In this document: positions 8,256 through 16,198 of the stretch, piece by piece
Layout of the letters: each line of letters begins with the position of its first letter
Numbering within the stretch: the stretch's first letter is position 1
NCBI GenBank assembly: GCA_910586305.1
Contig: CAJUGS010000001.1
Span: 51,544 to 115,543, forward strand
Length of the DNA stretch: 64,000 bases
Reading direction: 5' to 3'
DNA from: an uncultured Duncaniella sp.
GTDB lineage: Bacteria > Bacteroidota > Bacteroidia > Bacteroidales > Muribaculaceae
Made by a program: the position numbers and the translations under genes
Notes under the pieces: model-generated
Told to the model about the DNA's origin: nothing
What the model saw: only the letters and a program-made list of their open reading frames with translations
The model's database searches: none

Positions 8256-9362
8256 TTGGAAAACAGGAAAATAAAAGTGGGCATAACCCACGGTGACATC
8301 AACGGCATAGGTTACGAGACATTGCTCAAGACCTTCGAGGACCCGCGCATGGGAGAGATATGCACTCCCGTGGTCTACGGTTCGGCCAAGATAGCATCCT
8401 ACTACCGAAAGGCGATGAATCTGCCCGAGGTAAAGTTCACCCAGGTGTCGTCTCCCTCGGAGACCGACCCTGCGGGCGAGCGTGTCTACATGATCAACGT
8501 CGTGCCCGAGGATACCCGCATTGAGCCGGGTCAGTCCACTCCCGAGGGTGGTGCGGCCGCTCTTGAGGCATTGCGCCGAGCTGTGGCCGACCTTCGTGAC
8601 GGAGAAATCGATGTGCTCGTGACCTGTCCTATCAACAAACACGCCATACACGGAGAGAACTTTGACTTTCCCGGCCACACGGAGTTTCTCCAGGCCGAGC
8701 TTGGCGACGGAAGGGACAAGGCTATGATGATCATGTGTGCCGAAGGTCTGAGAGTAGCCCTCGTCACCATCCACGATCCTCTGAAGGATGTCGCCTCAAA
8801 GGTGACCCGCGAGAGTGTGGCCCGCGCGCTCGAAGCCTTCAGCAGTTCTCTTGTCAAGGATTTCGGCATTCATTCACCGCGTATCGCCGTGCTGTCTCTC
8901 AATCCCCATGCCGGCGACGGCGGGGTGATAGGCTCGGAGGATAGTGAAATCATAGCTCCCGCCATCGAGGATGCGTCGAAGAAGAAGGTGCTTGCCTTCG
9001 GTCCGTATGCTTCCGACGGCCTCTTCGGAAGTGGCTCCTACAGGAAGTTCGACGGTATCCTTGCCATGTATCACGACCAGGGTCTCACTCCGTTCAAGCT
9101 CCTTGCCGGAGAGAATGGTGTGAATTTCACCGCCGGACTGAAATATGTGCGCACATCTCCCGACCACGGCACTGCCTATGACATAGCCGGCAAGGGAGTG
9201 GCCGATCCCCAGTCGCTTCGCGAGGCTATCTATGCGGCTATGGATATCTACCGCAACCGCCTTCGCGAGGAGGAGGCTACAGCCAATCCTCTGAGAAAGC
9301 AGAACTTTGACCGCGGTTCCGACCGTGTGCCGAGGGAAAGAGAGCCCAAAGAGTCCAATTAG
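8256..9362 (+). CDS. pdxA: 4-hydroxythreonine-4-phosphate dehydrogenase, TTG start
   Basis: Cytosolic NAD-dependent enzyme of the DXP-dependent vitamin B6 pathway; it makes 3-amino-1-hydroxyacetone 1-phosphate for PdxJ. Three metal-binding His motifs are visible: PGHTEFL, LNPHAGDGG and YHDQGLTPFK. The N-terminus KVGITHGDINGIG is typical. The only start that keeps the first beta strand is TTG at 8256; a GTG at 8277 would cut it short. The gene follows DUF2723 by 21 nt. The C-terminus has an extra polar tail of about 25 residues (RKQNFDRGSDRVPRERE) beyond the usual end. Confidence 0.93.
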   Translation: MENRKIKVGITHGDINGIGYETLLKTFEDPRMGEICTPVVYGSAKIASYYRKAMNLPEVKFTQVSSPSETDPAGERVYMINVVPEDTRIEPGQSTPEGGAAALEALRRAVADLRDGEIDVLVTCPINKHAIHGENFDFPGHTEFLQAELGDGRDKAMMIMCAEGLRVALVTIHDPLKDVASKVTRESVARALEAFSSSLVKDFGIHSPRIAVLSLNPHAGDGGVIGSEDSEIIAPAIEDASKKKVLAFGPYASDGLFGSGSYRKFDGILAMYHDQGLTPFKLLAGENGVNFTAGLKYVRTSPDHGTAYDIAGKGVADPQSLREAIYAAMDIYRNRLREEEATANPLRKQNFDRGSDRVPREREPKESN

Positions 9363-9378
9363 CCTCCGTTTCCGGGAT

Positions 9379-10083
9379 ATGGTCTACGCTGTCATCGCCG
9401 CAGGGCAGGGATCGCGCCTCGCTTCCGAGGGAGTCTGTCTCCCAAAGCCTCTTGTAGATGTGGGAGGTGAGCCACTGATAGGGCGGATGATACGCCTTAT
9501 GGCCCGTCAGCCCGACTGTGAACGCATCGAGATTGTGGTCAACAGCCACAGCCGGGAGGTGGAAGTGTATCTGGCCTCGCTTGCCGGAGAGTTTCCGCTC
9601 CATGTCACTGTCCGCGACACTCCCGGATCGCTCCATACGCTTGCCGCCCTCGTGACGATGCTCGGCGACGGCGATGCCTGTGTCAGCACAGTCGACGCCG
9701 TGTGTCTTGAGGAGGAGTTTGACTCATATCTCGAGGCCCGACGTCTGTCACCCCGGGAGTCTGACGCGTTCATGGCGGTCACACGCTATGTCGACGATGA
9801 GAAGCCGCTCTATGTCGCCACCGATTCCGATGGTCGCATCACGGGCTACTTCGACACCCCTTCGGATGGAGCGGACTATGTGTCGGGGGGAATGTACATT
9901 CTCAGTCGTGAGGCTCGGGAATATGTGGACTTATGCATCGAGGGCGGACAGACGAGGATGCGTGACTTCCAGCGTTCGCTCGTGGGCGCCGGCCTGAGGG
10001 TTAGAGCCTACGAATTCAGCAAGATTATAGATGTTGACCATGCGGCCGACATAGCCGTTGCGGAGCAACTGACCAAGAAATAG
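9379..10083 (+). CDS. NTP-transferase fold nucleotidyltransferase, candidate CDP-inositol/CDP-alcohol former
   Basis: Cytosolic nucleotidyltransferase of the MobA/GT-A-like NTP_transferase type. AAGQGSRL near the N-terminus is the nucleotide-binding loop; PKPLVDVGGEPLI carries the conserved Lys; STVDAV carries the metal-binding Asp. I start it at the ATG at 9379, which precedes the first beta strand (VYAVIAAG); upstream codons would overlap pdxA and add a non-homologous tail. It opens the lipid head-group cassette: two CDP-alcohol phosphotransferases follow within 4 kb. In archaea, a similar domain paired with such a transferase makes CDP-inositol from CTP and inositol 1-phosphate. That substrate here is an inference; other sugar or polyol phosphates are possible. 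Confidence 0.75.
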   Translation: MVYAVIAAGQGSRLASEGVCLPKPLVDVGGEPLIGRMIRLMARQPDCERIEIVVNSHSREVEVYLASLAGEFPLHVTVRDTPGSLHTLAALVTMLGDGDACVSTVDAVCLEEEFDSYLEARRLSPRESDAFMAVTRYVDDEKPLYVATDSDGRITGYFDTPSDGADYVSGGMYILSREAREYVDLCIEGGQTRMRDFQRSLVGAGLRVRAYEFSKIIDVDHAADIAVAEQLTKK

Positions 10084-10109
10084 AAAACCAATCACAACCA
10101 CAACCTACA

Positions 10110-10973
10110 ATGGCCGAAATAAAGATTGCCGCCGTACTGCGCGCAGGGGCTTATTCCCCCAACCATATAGGCAACGACGCAGCCATCATGAACCTCACTG
10201 CCGAGCAGCTCCGCAAGCGCGGATGTGAGGTCAGGACCTACAGCGAGGAGCAGCTCATCGGAGGTGCCGTGAAGGAGCGTGTGGTCATACATATGTGTCG
10301 CGACCACAGGTCATTTCCAATCCTCCAGGCCATGGAGGACGACGGATGCCTGGTGTTCAACTCAGCCTATGGCGTGGAAAACTGTACTCGCGAGCGTCTG
10401 TCGCGCATACTGCTTGGCTCGGGTATCCCCTACCCCGACTGCATCATGGTGGATACCAACCAGACCGTGACAGCGCGCATGGAAGCCGCCCGTATGGACC
10501 GCGCCTGGATAAAGCGTGGCGACCTCTATGCCCAGCATAAAGAGGACGTGACGTATGTGCGTCATCCCCAGGAGGCCCAGGAGATGCTCCAGGAGTACTT
10601 CCTGCGCGGTATAAAGCGTGCGGTCATCATGCGTCATCTCGATGGAGAGCAGGTGAAATTCTACGGTGTCAGCGGCACTCCATGGTTTCAGTGGTTCTAT
10701 CCCTTCGAGAAGAGCTACTCGGCCGACGGCGGCGACAAGGCGACCACCAATACCCAGACTCCGCGTTTTGACCTTGAGAAATTCAAGGATGCCTGCGGAC
10801 GTGCCGCTGATATTCTCGACATCAGGTTCTATGGCGGCGACGCCATAGTGGCTCCCGACGGCACATTCCATATCATTGACTTCAACGACTGGCCAAGCTT
10901 CGCCCCCTGCAGGGTGGAGGCGGCGGGAGTCATTGCCCGCACTGTCCTTGCCGAAATCAAGAGTCACAAATAA
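10110..10973 (+). CDS. ATP-grasp enzyme of the inositol-lipid-like cassette
   Basis: Protein of 287 residues with an ATP-grasp layout: a pre-ATP-grasp alpha/beta region, then NSAYGVENCTRERLSR like the glutathione synthetase/RimK group, and a C-terminal metal-binding segment IIDFNDWPSF. The last resembles the D-x-N end of inositol phosphate kinases (ITPK) and of RimK. The likely chemistry is ATP-dependent phosphorylation or ligation through an acyl phosphate. Given its neighbours (nucleotidyltransferase 26 nt upstream, GtrA 11 nt downstream), an inositol kinase or head-group-modifying role is an attractive guess, not shown. No signal peptide. Confidence 0.65.
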   Translation: MAEIKIAAVLRAGAYSPNHIGNDAAIMNLTAEQLRKRGCEVRTYSEEQLIGGAVKERVVIHMCRDHRSFPILQAMEDDGCLVFNSAYGVENCTRERLSRILLGSGIPYPDCIMVDTNQTVTARMEAARMDRAWIKRGDLYAQHKEDVTYVRHPQEAQEMLQEYFLRGIKRAVIMRHLDGEQVKFYGVSGTPWFQWFYPFEKSYSADGGDKATTNTQTPRFDLEKFKDACGRAADILDIRFYGGDAIVAPDGTFHIIDFNDWPSFAPCRVEAAGVIARTVLAEIKSHK

Positions 10974-10984
10974 TCACTCTGTCT

Positions 10985-11548
10985 ATGACACCAATCACTG
11001 CACTACAATCTATGCCGGAAAATATATCACGCCTCAAGAACCGTTTTCTCAACGGTGGCGACATTGTGACTACCTTCCTCCGTTCATCCATCTCGTCGCA
11101 GATAGCCTCGTGGATCGATATGGGTGTTGGATTCGTATTCTTCGCCTTCATTCATCTCGCTCCGTGGCTTTCCACAGCTATCGGCGCGGTGTGTGGAGGT
11201 ATCGTCAACTGCTGTATCAACTATCGCTTCACATTTCATGCATCGGATGTCCCGGTGAAGGCCGTGGCCGTAAAGTACTCCATGATATGGGTGGGCAGCC
11301 TGCTTCTCAATGTATATGGCACACAGATAGCCTATGAATTGCTCAATCAGTTCCACTTCCTTGTAGAGGAACTCGGTTTCAAGCCCAACGGATTCTATGC
11401 CGCAGCCCGTCTAAGCGTGTCGTTGATAGTGTCGCTGTTCTGGAACTTCCTGATGCAGAAAAACTTCGTGTACCGCAAGAGCAGGTTCGATGCTACGGCC
11501 ATCCGTCTTGTCGATGCTCTCACTCCTCGTAAAAACAAAACAAAGTAA
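10985..11548 (+). CDS. GtrA-family four-helix membrane protein
   Basis: Inner-membrane protein of 187 residues with four predicted helices. The second region reads GAVCGGIVNCCINYRFTF, the GtrA signature. GtrA proteins are thought to flip polyprenyl-linked sugars or assist lipid-linked head-group transfer. It sits between the ATP-grasp gene and the first CDP-alcohol phosphotransferase with almost no spacing (its TAA is followed directly by the next ATG). A membrane partner or flippase for the lipid made by this cassette is inferred. An alternative start at Met10 would shorten it slightly. Confidence 0.82.
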   Translation: MTPITALQSMPENISRLKNRFLNGGDIVTTFLRSSISSQIASWIDMGVGFVFFAFIHLAPWLSTAIGAVCGGIVNCCINYRFTFHASDVPVKAVAVKYSMIWVGSLLLNVYGTQIAYELLNQFHFLVEELGFKPNGFYAAARLSVSLIVSLFWNFLMQKNFVYRKSRFDATAIRLVDALTPRKNKTK

Positions 11549-12262
11549 ATGGCACAATCTGAAATAACAATGGAAAACAAGGTCTCCACATTCAAGAAAA
11601 TGCGCGACGCACTCCAACAGGGAATCTATTGCGTCATCAACCCCTTTGTGAGACTTCTCATCAGCCTCGGTGTGACACCCAATATGGTCACCACCATAGG
11701 CCTGCTCGGCAATATAGCGGCTGCAGCGTTGCTGGTATATGCCGGCTACAAGGGAGCGGCCTCCGACATGAACTACGATCTCGTGACCTGGGCCGGAGGA
11801 ATCATCATACTCTTTTCGCTCTTCGATATGCTCGACGGCCAGGTGGCCCGTCTCGGCAATATGGTGTCGACCTTCGGAGCCATGTATGACTCGGTGCTCG
11901 ACCGCTACTGCGAGCTTTTCACTCTCGGTGGCATCTCCTACTATCTGCTTCAGAAGGGCTATGTGACCGGTGCGCTCATCACCTTTGTGGCCCTCGTCGG
12001 CAGCATTATGGTGAGCTATGTGAGAGCGCGTGCCGAGGGGCTCGGTCTGGAGTGCAAGATAGGGTTCATGCAGCGTCCCGAGCGTGTGGTGGTCACTGCC
12101 GCCGGCTGTCTGGCAACAGGAATCACCGGCCTGTGTGTGTCGGCGTCGGAGTTTGACGCGTCAGTCATCCTCATCGTGGCCATGGGTATCATAGCTGTTT
12201 TTGCCAACATCACAGCCTTTGCGCGCGTGGATCATGCCCGTCGCCAGCTTGTGAAGAAATAA
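11549..12262 (+). CDS. CDP-alcohol phosphatidyltransferase, likely phosphatidylinositol(-phosphate) synthase type
   Basis: Inner-membrane enzyme (237 residues, about six helices) that joins a CDP-activated alcohol to an alcohol acceptor. The full catalytic motif D-x2-DG-x2-AR-x8-G-x3-D-x3-D is present as D93, D96, G97, A100, R101, G110, D114 and D118. SYVRARAEGLG followed by MQRPERV is the pattern seen in mycobacterial and archaeal (phosphatidyl/archaetidyl)inositol-phosphate synthases; the Arg-rich segment binds the phosphate of inositol phosphate. It directly follows GtrA and overlaps the next gene by one base. Met8 (11570) is an alternative start. PI(P) synthase is the best guess; PgsA-type activity is less likely in this context. 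Confidence 0.8.
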   Translation: MAQSEITMENKVSTFKKMRDALQQGIYCVINPFVRLLISLGVTPNMVTTIGLLGNIAAAALLVYAGYKGAASDMNYDLVTWAGGIIILFSLFDMLDGQVARLGNMVSTFGAMYDSVLDRYCELFTLGGISYYLLQKGYVTGALITFVALVGSIMVSYVRARAEGLGLECKIGFMQRPERVVVTAAGCLATGITGLCVSASEFDASVILIVAMGIIAVFANITAFARVDHARRQLVKK

Positions 12263-13197
12263 TGAGTCTTATGGTGCGTACAAATACTACTGCCACCACC
12301 CGTGAGAGCGCTGTAATCATAGCCTGTCTGGGACTCTGGCTGCTCGTGACCGGACTTTTCGTGGGTCTGCGCACGGAGCATATCTATATTCTCGCCCTGT
12401 TCACCATCCTGTTGTTTGCATCCCGTGCCACCCGCCGCATGGTGGTGGCTCTGCTTCCGTTTGTGATATTCGGCATCTCGTATGACTGGATGAACATCTG
12501 TCCCAACTATGAGGTGAACCCTGTGGACATCCGCGGGCTGTATGAGGCCGAGAAAGGGCTGTTCGGTATAGCCGGTCTTACCCCCAACGAGTGGTGGGCC
12601 GCGCGTACCTCGGGAGTGCTTGACTTTCTGGCCGGATGCTTCTATCTGTGCTGGGTGCCGGTGCCAATCCTGTTCGGCCTGTGGCTCTACTTCGACAGGC
12701 AGTATGAGGTGTATCTGCATTTCTCGCTGGTGTTCCTCTTTGTCAACCTCATAGGCTTTGCCGGATACTATATTCATCCCGCCGCTCCGCCGTGGTATGT
12801 GGCCATGCATGGCTTTGATTTCATTCCCGGCACCCATGGCGAGACTGCCGGACTCGGAGCGTGGGACGCTATGACCGGTCTTGGCATCTTCGACGGCCTG
12901 TATTCGCGTAACTCCAACGTGTTTGCAGCCGTGCCGTCGCTCCATGCGGCCTATATGCTCATAGCCTTCATATATTCGCTCCGTGCCAAGTGCTCGTGGT
13001 GGCTCAGGGGGCTGTTTGGTTTCATCTGTCTGGGCATATGGTGGACGGCTGTCTACACTTCCCACCACTACATCATTGATGTCCTTGCCGGTATCTCTGT
13101 GACTCTGCTGGGATGGCTTGTATTTGAGCTGGGACTTATGAGCATTGGAGGTTTCCGTCGTTTCATCAAAGCATACAAAGGTTATATCTCGAAATGA
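12262..13197 (+). CDS. AUR1-like PAP2-superfamily enzyme, candidate inositol phosphorylceramide synthase
   Basis: Polytopic membrane protein (311 residues) of the PAP2/AUR1 group. Visible motifs: APPWY (175-179), a hallmark of fungal-type inositol phosphorylceramide synthases; PSLHAAY (225-231) in place of PSGH; and YTSHHYIID (265-273) with the catalytic His-Asp pair. Related Bacteroides enzymes move phosphoinositol from phosphatidylinositol to dihydroceramide at the outer face of the inner membrane. Its ATG shares a base with the previous stop codon, and its own stop overlaps the next start as ATGA, so it is translationally coupled to the CDP-alcohol transferases on both sides. Confidence 0.8.
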   Translation: MSLMVRTNTTATTRESAVIIACLGLWLLVTGLFVGLRTEHIYILALFTILLFASRATRRMVVALLPFVIFGISYDWMNICPNYEVNPVDIRGLYEAEKGLFGIAGLTPNEWWAARTSGVLDFLAGCFYLCWVPVPILFGLWLYFDRQYEVYLHFSLVFLFVNLIGFAGYYIHPAAPPWYVAMHGFDFIPGTHGETAGLGAWDAMTGLGIFDGLYSRNSNVFAAVPSLHAAYMLIAFIYSLRAKCSWWLRGLFGFICLGIWWTAVYTSHHYIIDVLAGISVTLLGWLVFELGLMSIGGFRRFIKAYKGYISK

Positions 13198-14123
13198 AAG
13201 GCTGGAGGGAGGAATATCGCGCTTCGCTCAAGTCGATGGACACCGAGGAGCATATCGACCTTGCGTTCTATCGTCCCATCGGTTTTGTGTGGGCCAAGAT
13301 TGCGGCCCGGCTCGGAGTGAGTCCGAATGCTATCACAATAGCGTCGATATTTCTCGGTGTGGCCGGAGGAGTGCTTTTCTATTATTCCGACCTGTGGCTC
13401 AACGTGGCGGGTATGTTTCTGCTCGTGTGGGCCAATTCGTTTGACAGCGCAGATGGCCAGTTGGCGAGAATGACGCGTCAATACTCCCGCCTTGGGCGTA
13501 TACTCGACGGGCTGAGCGGTGACTTTTGGTTTGCTGCCATCTACATAGCCATAGTGCTGAGAGAGAACCGTGACATAGCATTCTTCGGTTCTCATGAGTG
13601 GGTGATGTGGGCTATGGCTGTAGCAGCCGGAATATGCCATGCCCGACAGGCGGCCATGGCCGACTATTACAGACAGTTTCATCTCTATTTTCTCAAGGGC
13701 GAGAACGGAAGCGAACTTGACAGTGCCGAACAGCTGAGAAGCCAGGCCAACGATTCGTCAAGAGGCTTCTGGAAGCGACTTACCATGAGAATATATCTGG
13801 CCTACACAATGCAGCAGGAGTCTGCATCCCCGGCCATGCAGGAACTGCGGCGAGAGCTTAGGGAGAGATTCCCTGACGGAAAGATTCCGGCCTCATTCCG
13901 CGATGAGTTCCGTCGGATGTCGCTCCCGCTGATGAAGTACACCAATATCCTCACTTTCAACTGGCGCACCATCGGGCTTTTCATAACCCTTTTTGCGGGT
14001 CTGCCGTGGCTCTATTTCATGTATGAGCTGACCCTGCTCAATCTTCTGGCTGTCTATATGATAGTGCGCCATGAGCGTCTTTGTCGCGTCCTCACGTCAC
14101 AGCTCCGCGATGGAAGGTATTGA
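13194..14123 (+). CDS. Second CDP-alcohol phosphotransferase with a one-residue shift in the catalytic motif
   Basis: Membrane protein of 309 residues. It begins with about 25 soluble residues, then the helices of a CDP-alcohol phosphotransferase, and has a longer loop between helices (about 145-200) than the first copy. The motif reads D84, D87, G88, A91, R92, G101, D105 and then D110: the last spacing is four residues, not the usual three. The Asp that acts as catalytic base is thus displaced by one along the helix, or another residue serves. The gene overlaps the PAP2 gene (ATGA) and the HAD gene. Having two such enzymes side by side suggests one makes the phosphoinositol lipid and the other uses a second CDP-alcohol or acceptor; which does what is unknown. 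Confidence 0.75.
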   Translation: MKGWREEYRASLKSMDTEEHIDLAFYRPIGFVWAKIAARLGVSPNAITIASIFLGVAGGVLFYYSDLWLNVAGMFLLVWANSFDSADGQLARMTRQYSRLGRILDGLSGDFWFAAIYIAIVLRENRDIAFFGSHEWVMWAMAVAAGICHARQAAMADYYRQFHLYFLKGENGSELDSAEQLRSQANDSSRGFWKRLTMRIYLAYTMQQESASPAMQELRRELRERFPDGKIPASFRDEFRRMSLPLMKYTNILTFNWRTIGLFITLFAGLPWLYFMYELTLLNLLAVYMIVRHERLCRVLTSQLRDGRY

Positions 14124-14778
14124 GGGGGTGATATTCGATTTCGGAGGGACGCTCGACTCGCGTGGCGACCACTGGTATCATGTCATGAACCGCGCATATC
14201 TGCAGAGTGGTCTGTCGCTCAGTCGCGAGGCCTATGTCTACGGCGAGCGTAACATCGCGCCCCTCGTGACACCGACTGACACTATGTTGGACCTTCTTGT
14301 GAAGAAGGTGGCTTTGCAGGCCTCCCATATGGGTATAGATGCTTCGGGCGTGGCCGGGAGGTGTTATGAGAGTGCCCGTGAGTGTGTAGGTGAGTCAGCC
14401 CTGACGCTCGGTGTGCTTGCCTCGAGAGGCTATCCTATGGCGGTAGTATCCAATTTCTATGGCAATCTCGACGCTGTGCTGCGCGACTATGGTATACGTC
14501 AATATTTCGCAGGGGTGGTTGACAGCGGTGTGGTCGGGGTGCGTAAGCCTGACCCGGCCATTTTCCGGCTCGGACTCGACCTGCTCGGCCTGTTGTCAGG
14601 AAGGGTGCTCGTGGTGGGCGACAGCATTGACAAAGATATACTTCCCGCCTCGTCGCTCGGCTGCCCTACCCTGCTTATAGAGGGTGGTAAGCCTTGGTCA
14701 GAATCCCCACGTTGCCGTCTTCCCGAAGGCTGTATAGCCGTGCGCGGAATAGAGGAACTGGTCGGGGTTATCTCATGA
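14110..14778 (+). CDS. HAD-superfamily phosphatase closing the lipid cassette
   Basis: Cytosolic HAD hydrolase. Motif I is DFGGTLD (nucleophile Asp10 counted from the ATG at 14110; GG replaces the usual DG), motif II the Ser in VVSNF, motif III the Lys of RKPDPAIF, and motif IV VGDSIDKD. I prefer the ATG at 14110 because the HAD fold begins just after it; an in-frame ATG at 14071 would add 13 residues and a longer overlap. Its position after the CDP-alcohol enzymes fits removal of a phosphate from an inositol phosphate or a precursor, by inference. Its last 11 bases overlap the 3' end of the convergent flippase gene. Confidence 0.82.
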   Translation: MEGIEGVIFDFGGTLDSRGDHWYHVMNRAYLQSGLSLSREAYVYGERNIAPLVTPTDTMLDLLVKKVALQASHMGIDASGVAGRCYESARECVGESALTLGVLASRGYPMAVVSNFYGNLDAVLRDYGIRQYFAGVVDSGVVGVRKPDPAIFRLGLDLLGLLSGRVLVVGDSIDKDILPASSLGCPTLLIEGGKPWSESPRCRLPEGCIAVRGIEELVGVIS

Positions 14779-16198
14779 GTCTGCGAACATACAGGAATGA
14801 GATCGCTACTGCGGGGACTGAGAGAATTATAACCCATGGACCGGCTATAAGTGAGAGTGCCGACATGGCCGTGATGGCAATGAGCACAAGGGCTATGGCG
14901 CGGAGCGATTGCGGGGCGAGACGAAGGCCGTAACGATATCTGTAGACAGCGGCCACTATGCAGAAATATGCCAGATACTGGACCGAGAACGACAGGCCGA
15001 CGCCTGTGAGATTCATGACGTGATAGAAGGCTATATTTAGTGTGATGGTGATGATAGCGCTGAGCACTTCTGTGAACATATACAGTCTGCCGTCGCCTCT
15101 CGAGAGTAGGACATAGGCCATGCACCAGCTCGCGCCCTGGAGCACTACGCCCGGCATGGAGAGAATGACAAAGGGGACAATATCTACAAATTCTTCCGAA
15201 TAGAGCACTCTCACTCCCACCGGGGCGAGAGGAATGAAGAGGGCCACCACGCCGAGAAGAATCAGGGAGAGCAGGAACACTTCGTGGTTGATGTAGGCTG
15301 ATGTGCGGCGAAGCGATGAGGCCACAGAGGAGAGGCGCGGGAAGAATTCCATGCCTATGGCGGAGAATATCATGCCCATGTATCGGTGGACAAGCGTGTA
15401 GCCCGACTGGAACAGACCCACTTCCGAGGTGCCTCCGGTGGTGTTGAGATAGGCGATGAAGATGTAGGAACAAAGTTCGGTGGTCACGGATGCGAGGGTG
15501 AGATAGAATCCCATTTTAAGCACCGGGCTTCCTATGTGCCACACTTCGGATATATTGGGGCGATGTTGCAGGCGGGTGGTGTCGGCCACGTTATACCTCA
15601 CTCCGAGCCATGCGGCAAACGAATAGGCCACGATGACCCACAATATTCCCGTGGAGCGCATGAAGTAGAGGATGGGAACCGATATCAGGAGTCCGGCACC
15701 GGTGCCTATTACATTGCTTTTGGCCAGTGGCCGCATTCTCCCGAGTCCCTGGAGCACAGCCTGTTCGGACATGGTGAGCGACATCACGAACACGGCGGCC
15801 GCCAGCAGCATGAAGTCGGTGGTGTGTGAGAAGGTACCGAAAGTTCGGAGACTGAATACTGGGGCTGAAAGCAGCATTGCTGCAACACCTATGATTCCGA
15901 GCCAGAGACCCAGCCGGCGGATAGAGTAGAGTATGAGAGGCAGACGGGCTGAGGATGTCCCGGCTGCTATGGTACGGACGGCGCTTGTGCGCAGATTAAG
16001 CTGTGAGAGGTTCGAGACAAGGGTGAGCGCGGATGTGAAAATGGCAAACATACCCACTCCGGAAGTGCCGAGCCATACCGCCACAAGTTTTGTGCGCACA
16101 AGTCCGCAGAGTATTGAGAACACCTGTATACCCCCGAATAGCCCCATGGTCTTGAAGACTGTGCGTGAGAGTGTGCTTCCCGAATGGCTTCTTGTCAT
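14768..16198 (-). CDS. Wzx-type polysaccharide flippase (MOP superfamily)
   Basis: Inner-membrane protein of about 476 residues with 12-14 predicted helices and the N-terminal pattern of O-antigen/teichoic acid exporters (long run of small and hydrophobic residues with LGTSGVGMFAIF). It would flip a lipid-linked oligosaccharide to the periplasm. The ATG at 16198 overlaps the stop of the upstream glycosyltransferase as ATGA, so I choose it over the ATG at 16213. It is the last gene of a five-gene leftward operon and ends inside the convergent HAD gene. Substrate unknown. Confidence 0.85.
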   Translation of the reverse strand: MTRSHSGSTLSRTVFKTMGLFGGIQVFSILCGLVRTKLVAVWLGTSGVGMFAIFTSALTLVSNLSQLNLRTSAVRTIAAGTSSARLPLILYSIRRLGLWLGIIGVAAMLLSAPVFSLRTFGTFSHTTDFMLLAAAVFVMSLTMSEQAVLQGLGRMRPLAKSNVIGTGAGLLISVPILYFMRSTGILWVIVAYSFAAWLGVRYNVADTTRLQHRPNISEVWHIGSPVLKMGFYLTLASVTTELCSYIFIAYLNTTGGTSEVGLFQSGYTLVHRYMGMIFSAIGMEFFPRLSSVASSLRRTSAYINHEVFLLSLILLGVVALFIPLAPVGVRVLYSEEFVDIVPFVILSMPGVVLQGASWCMAYVLLSRGDGRLYMFTEVLSAIITITLNIAFYHVMNLTGVGLSFSVQYLAYFCIVAAVYRYRYGLRLAPQSLRAIALVLIAITAMSALSLIAGPWVIILSVPAVAISFLYVRRLMR

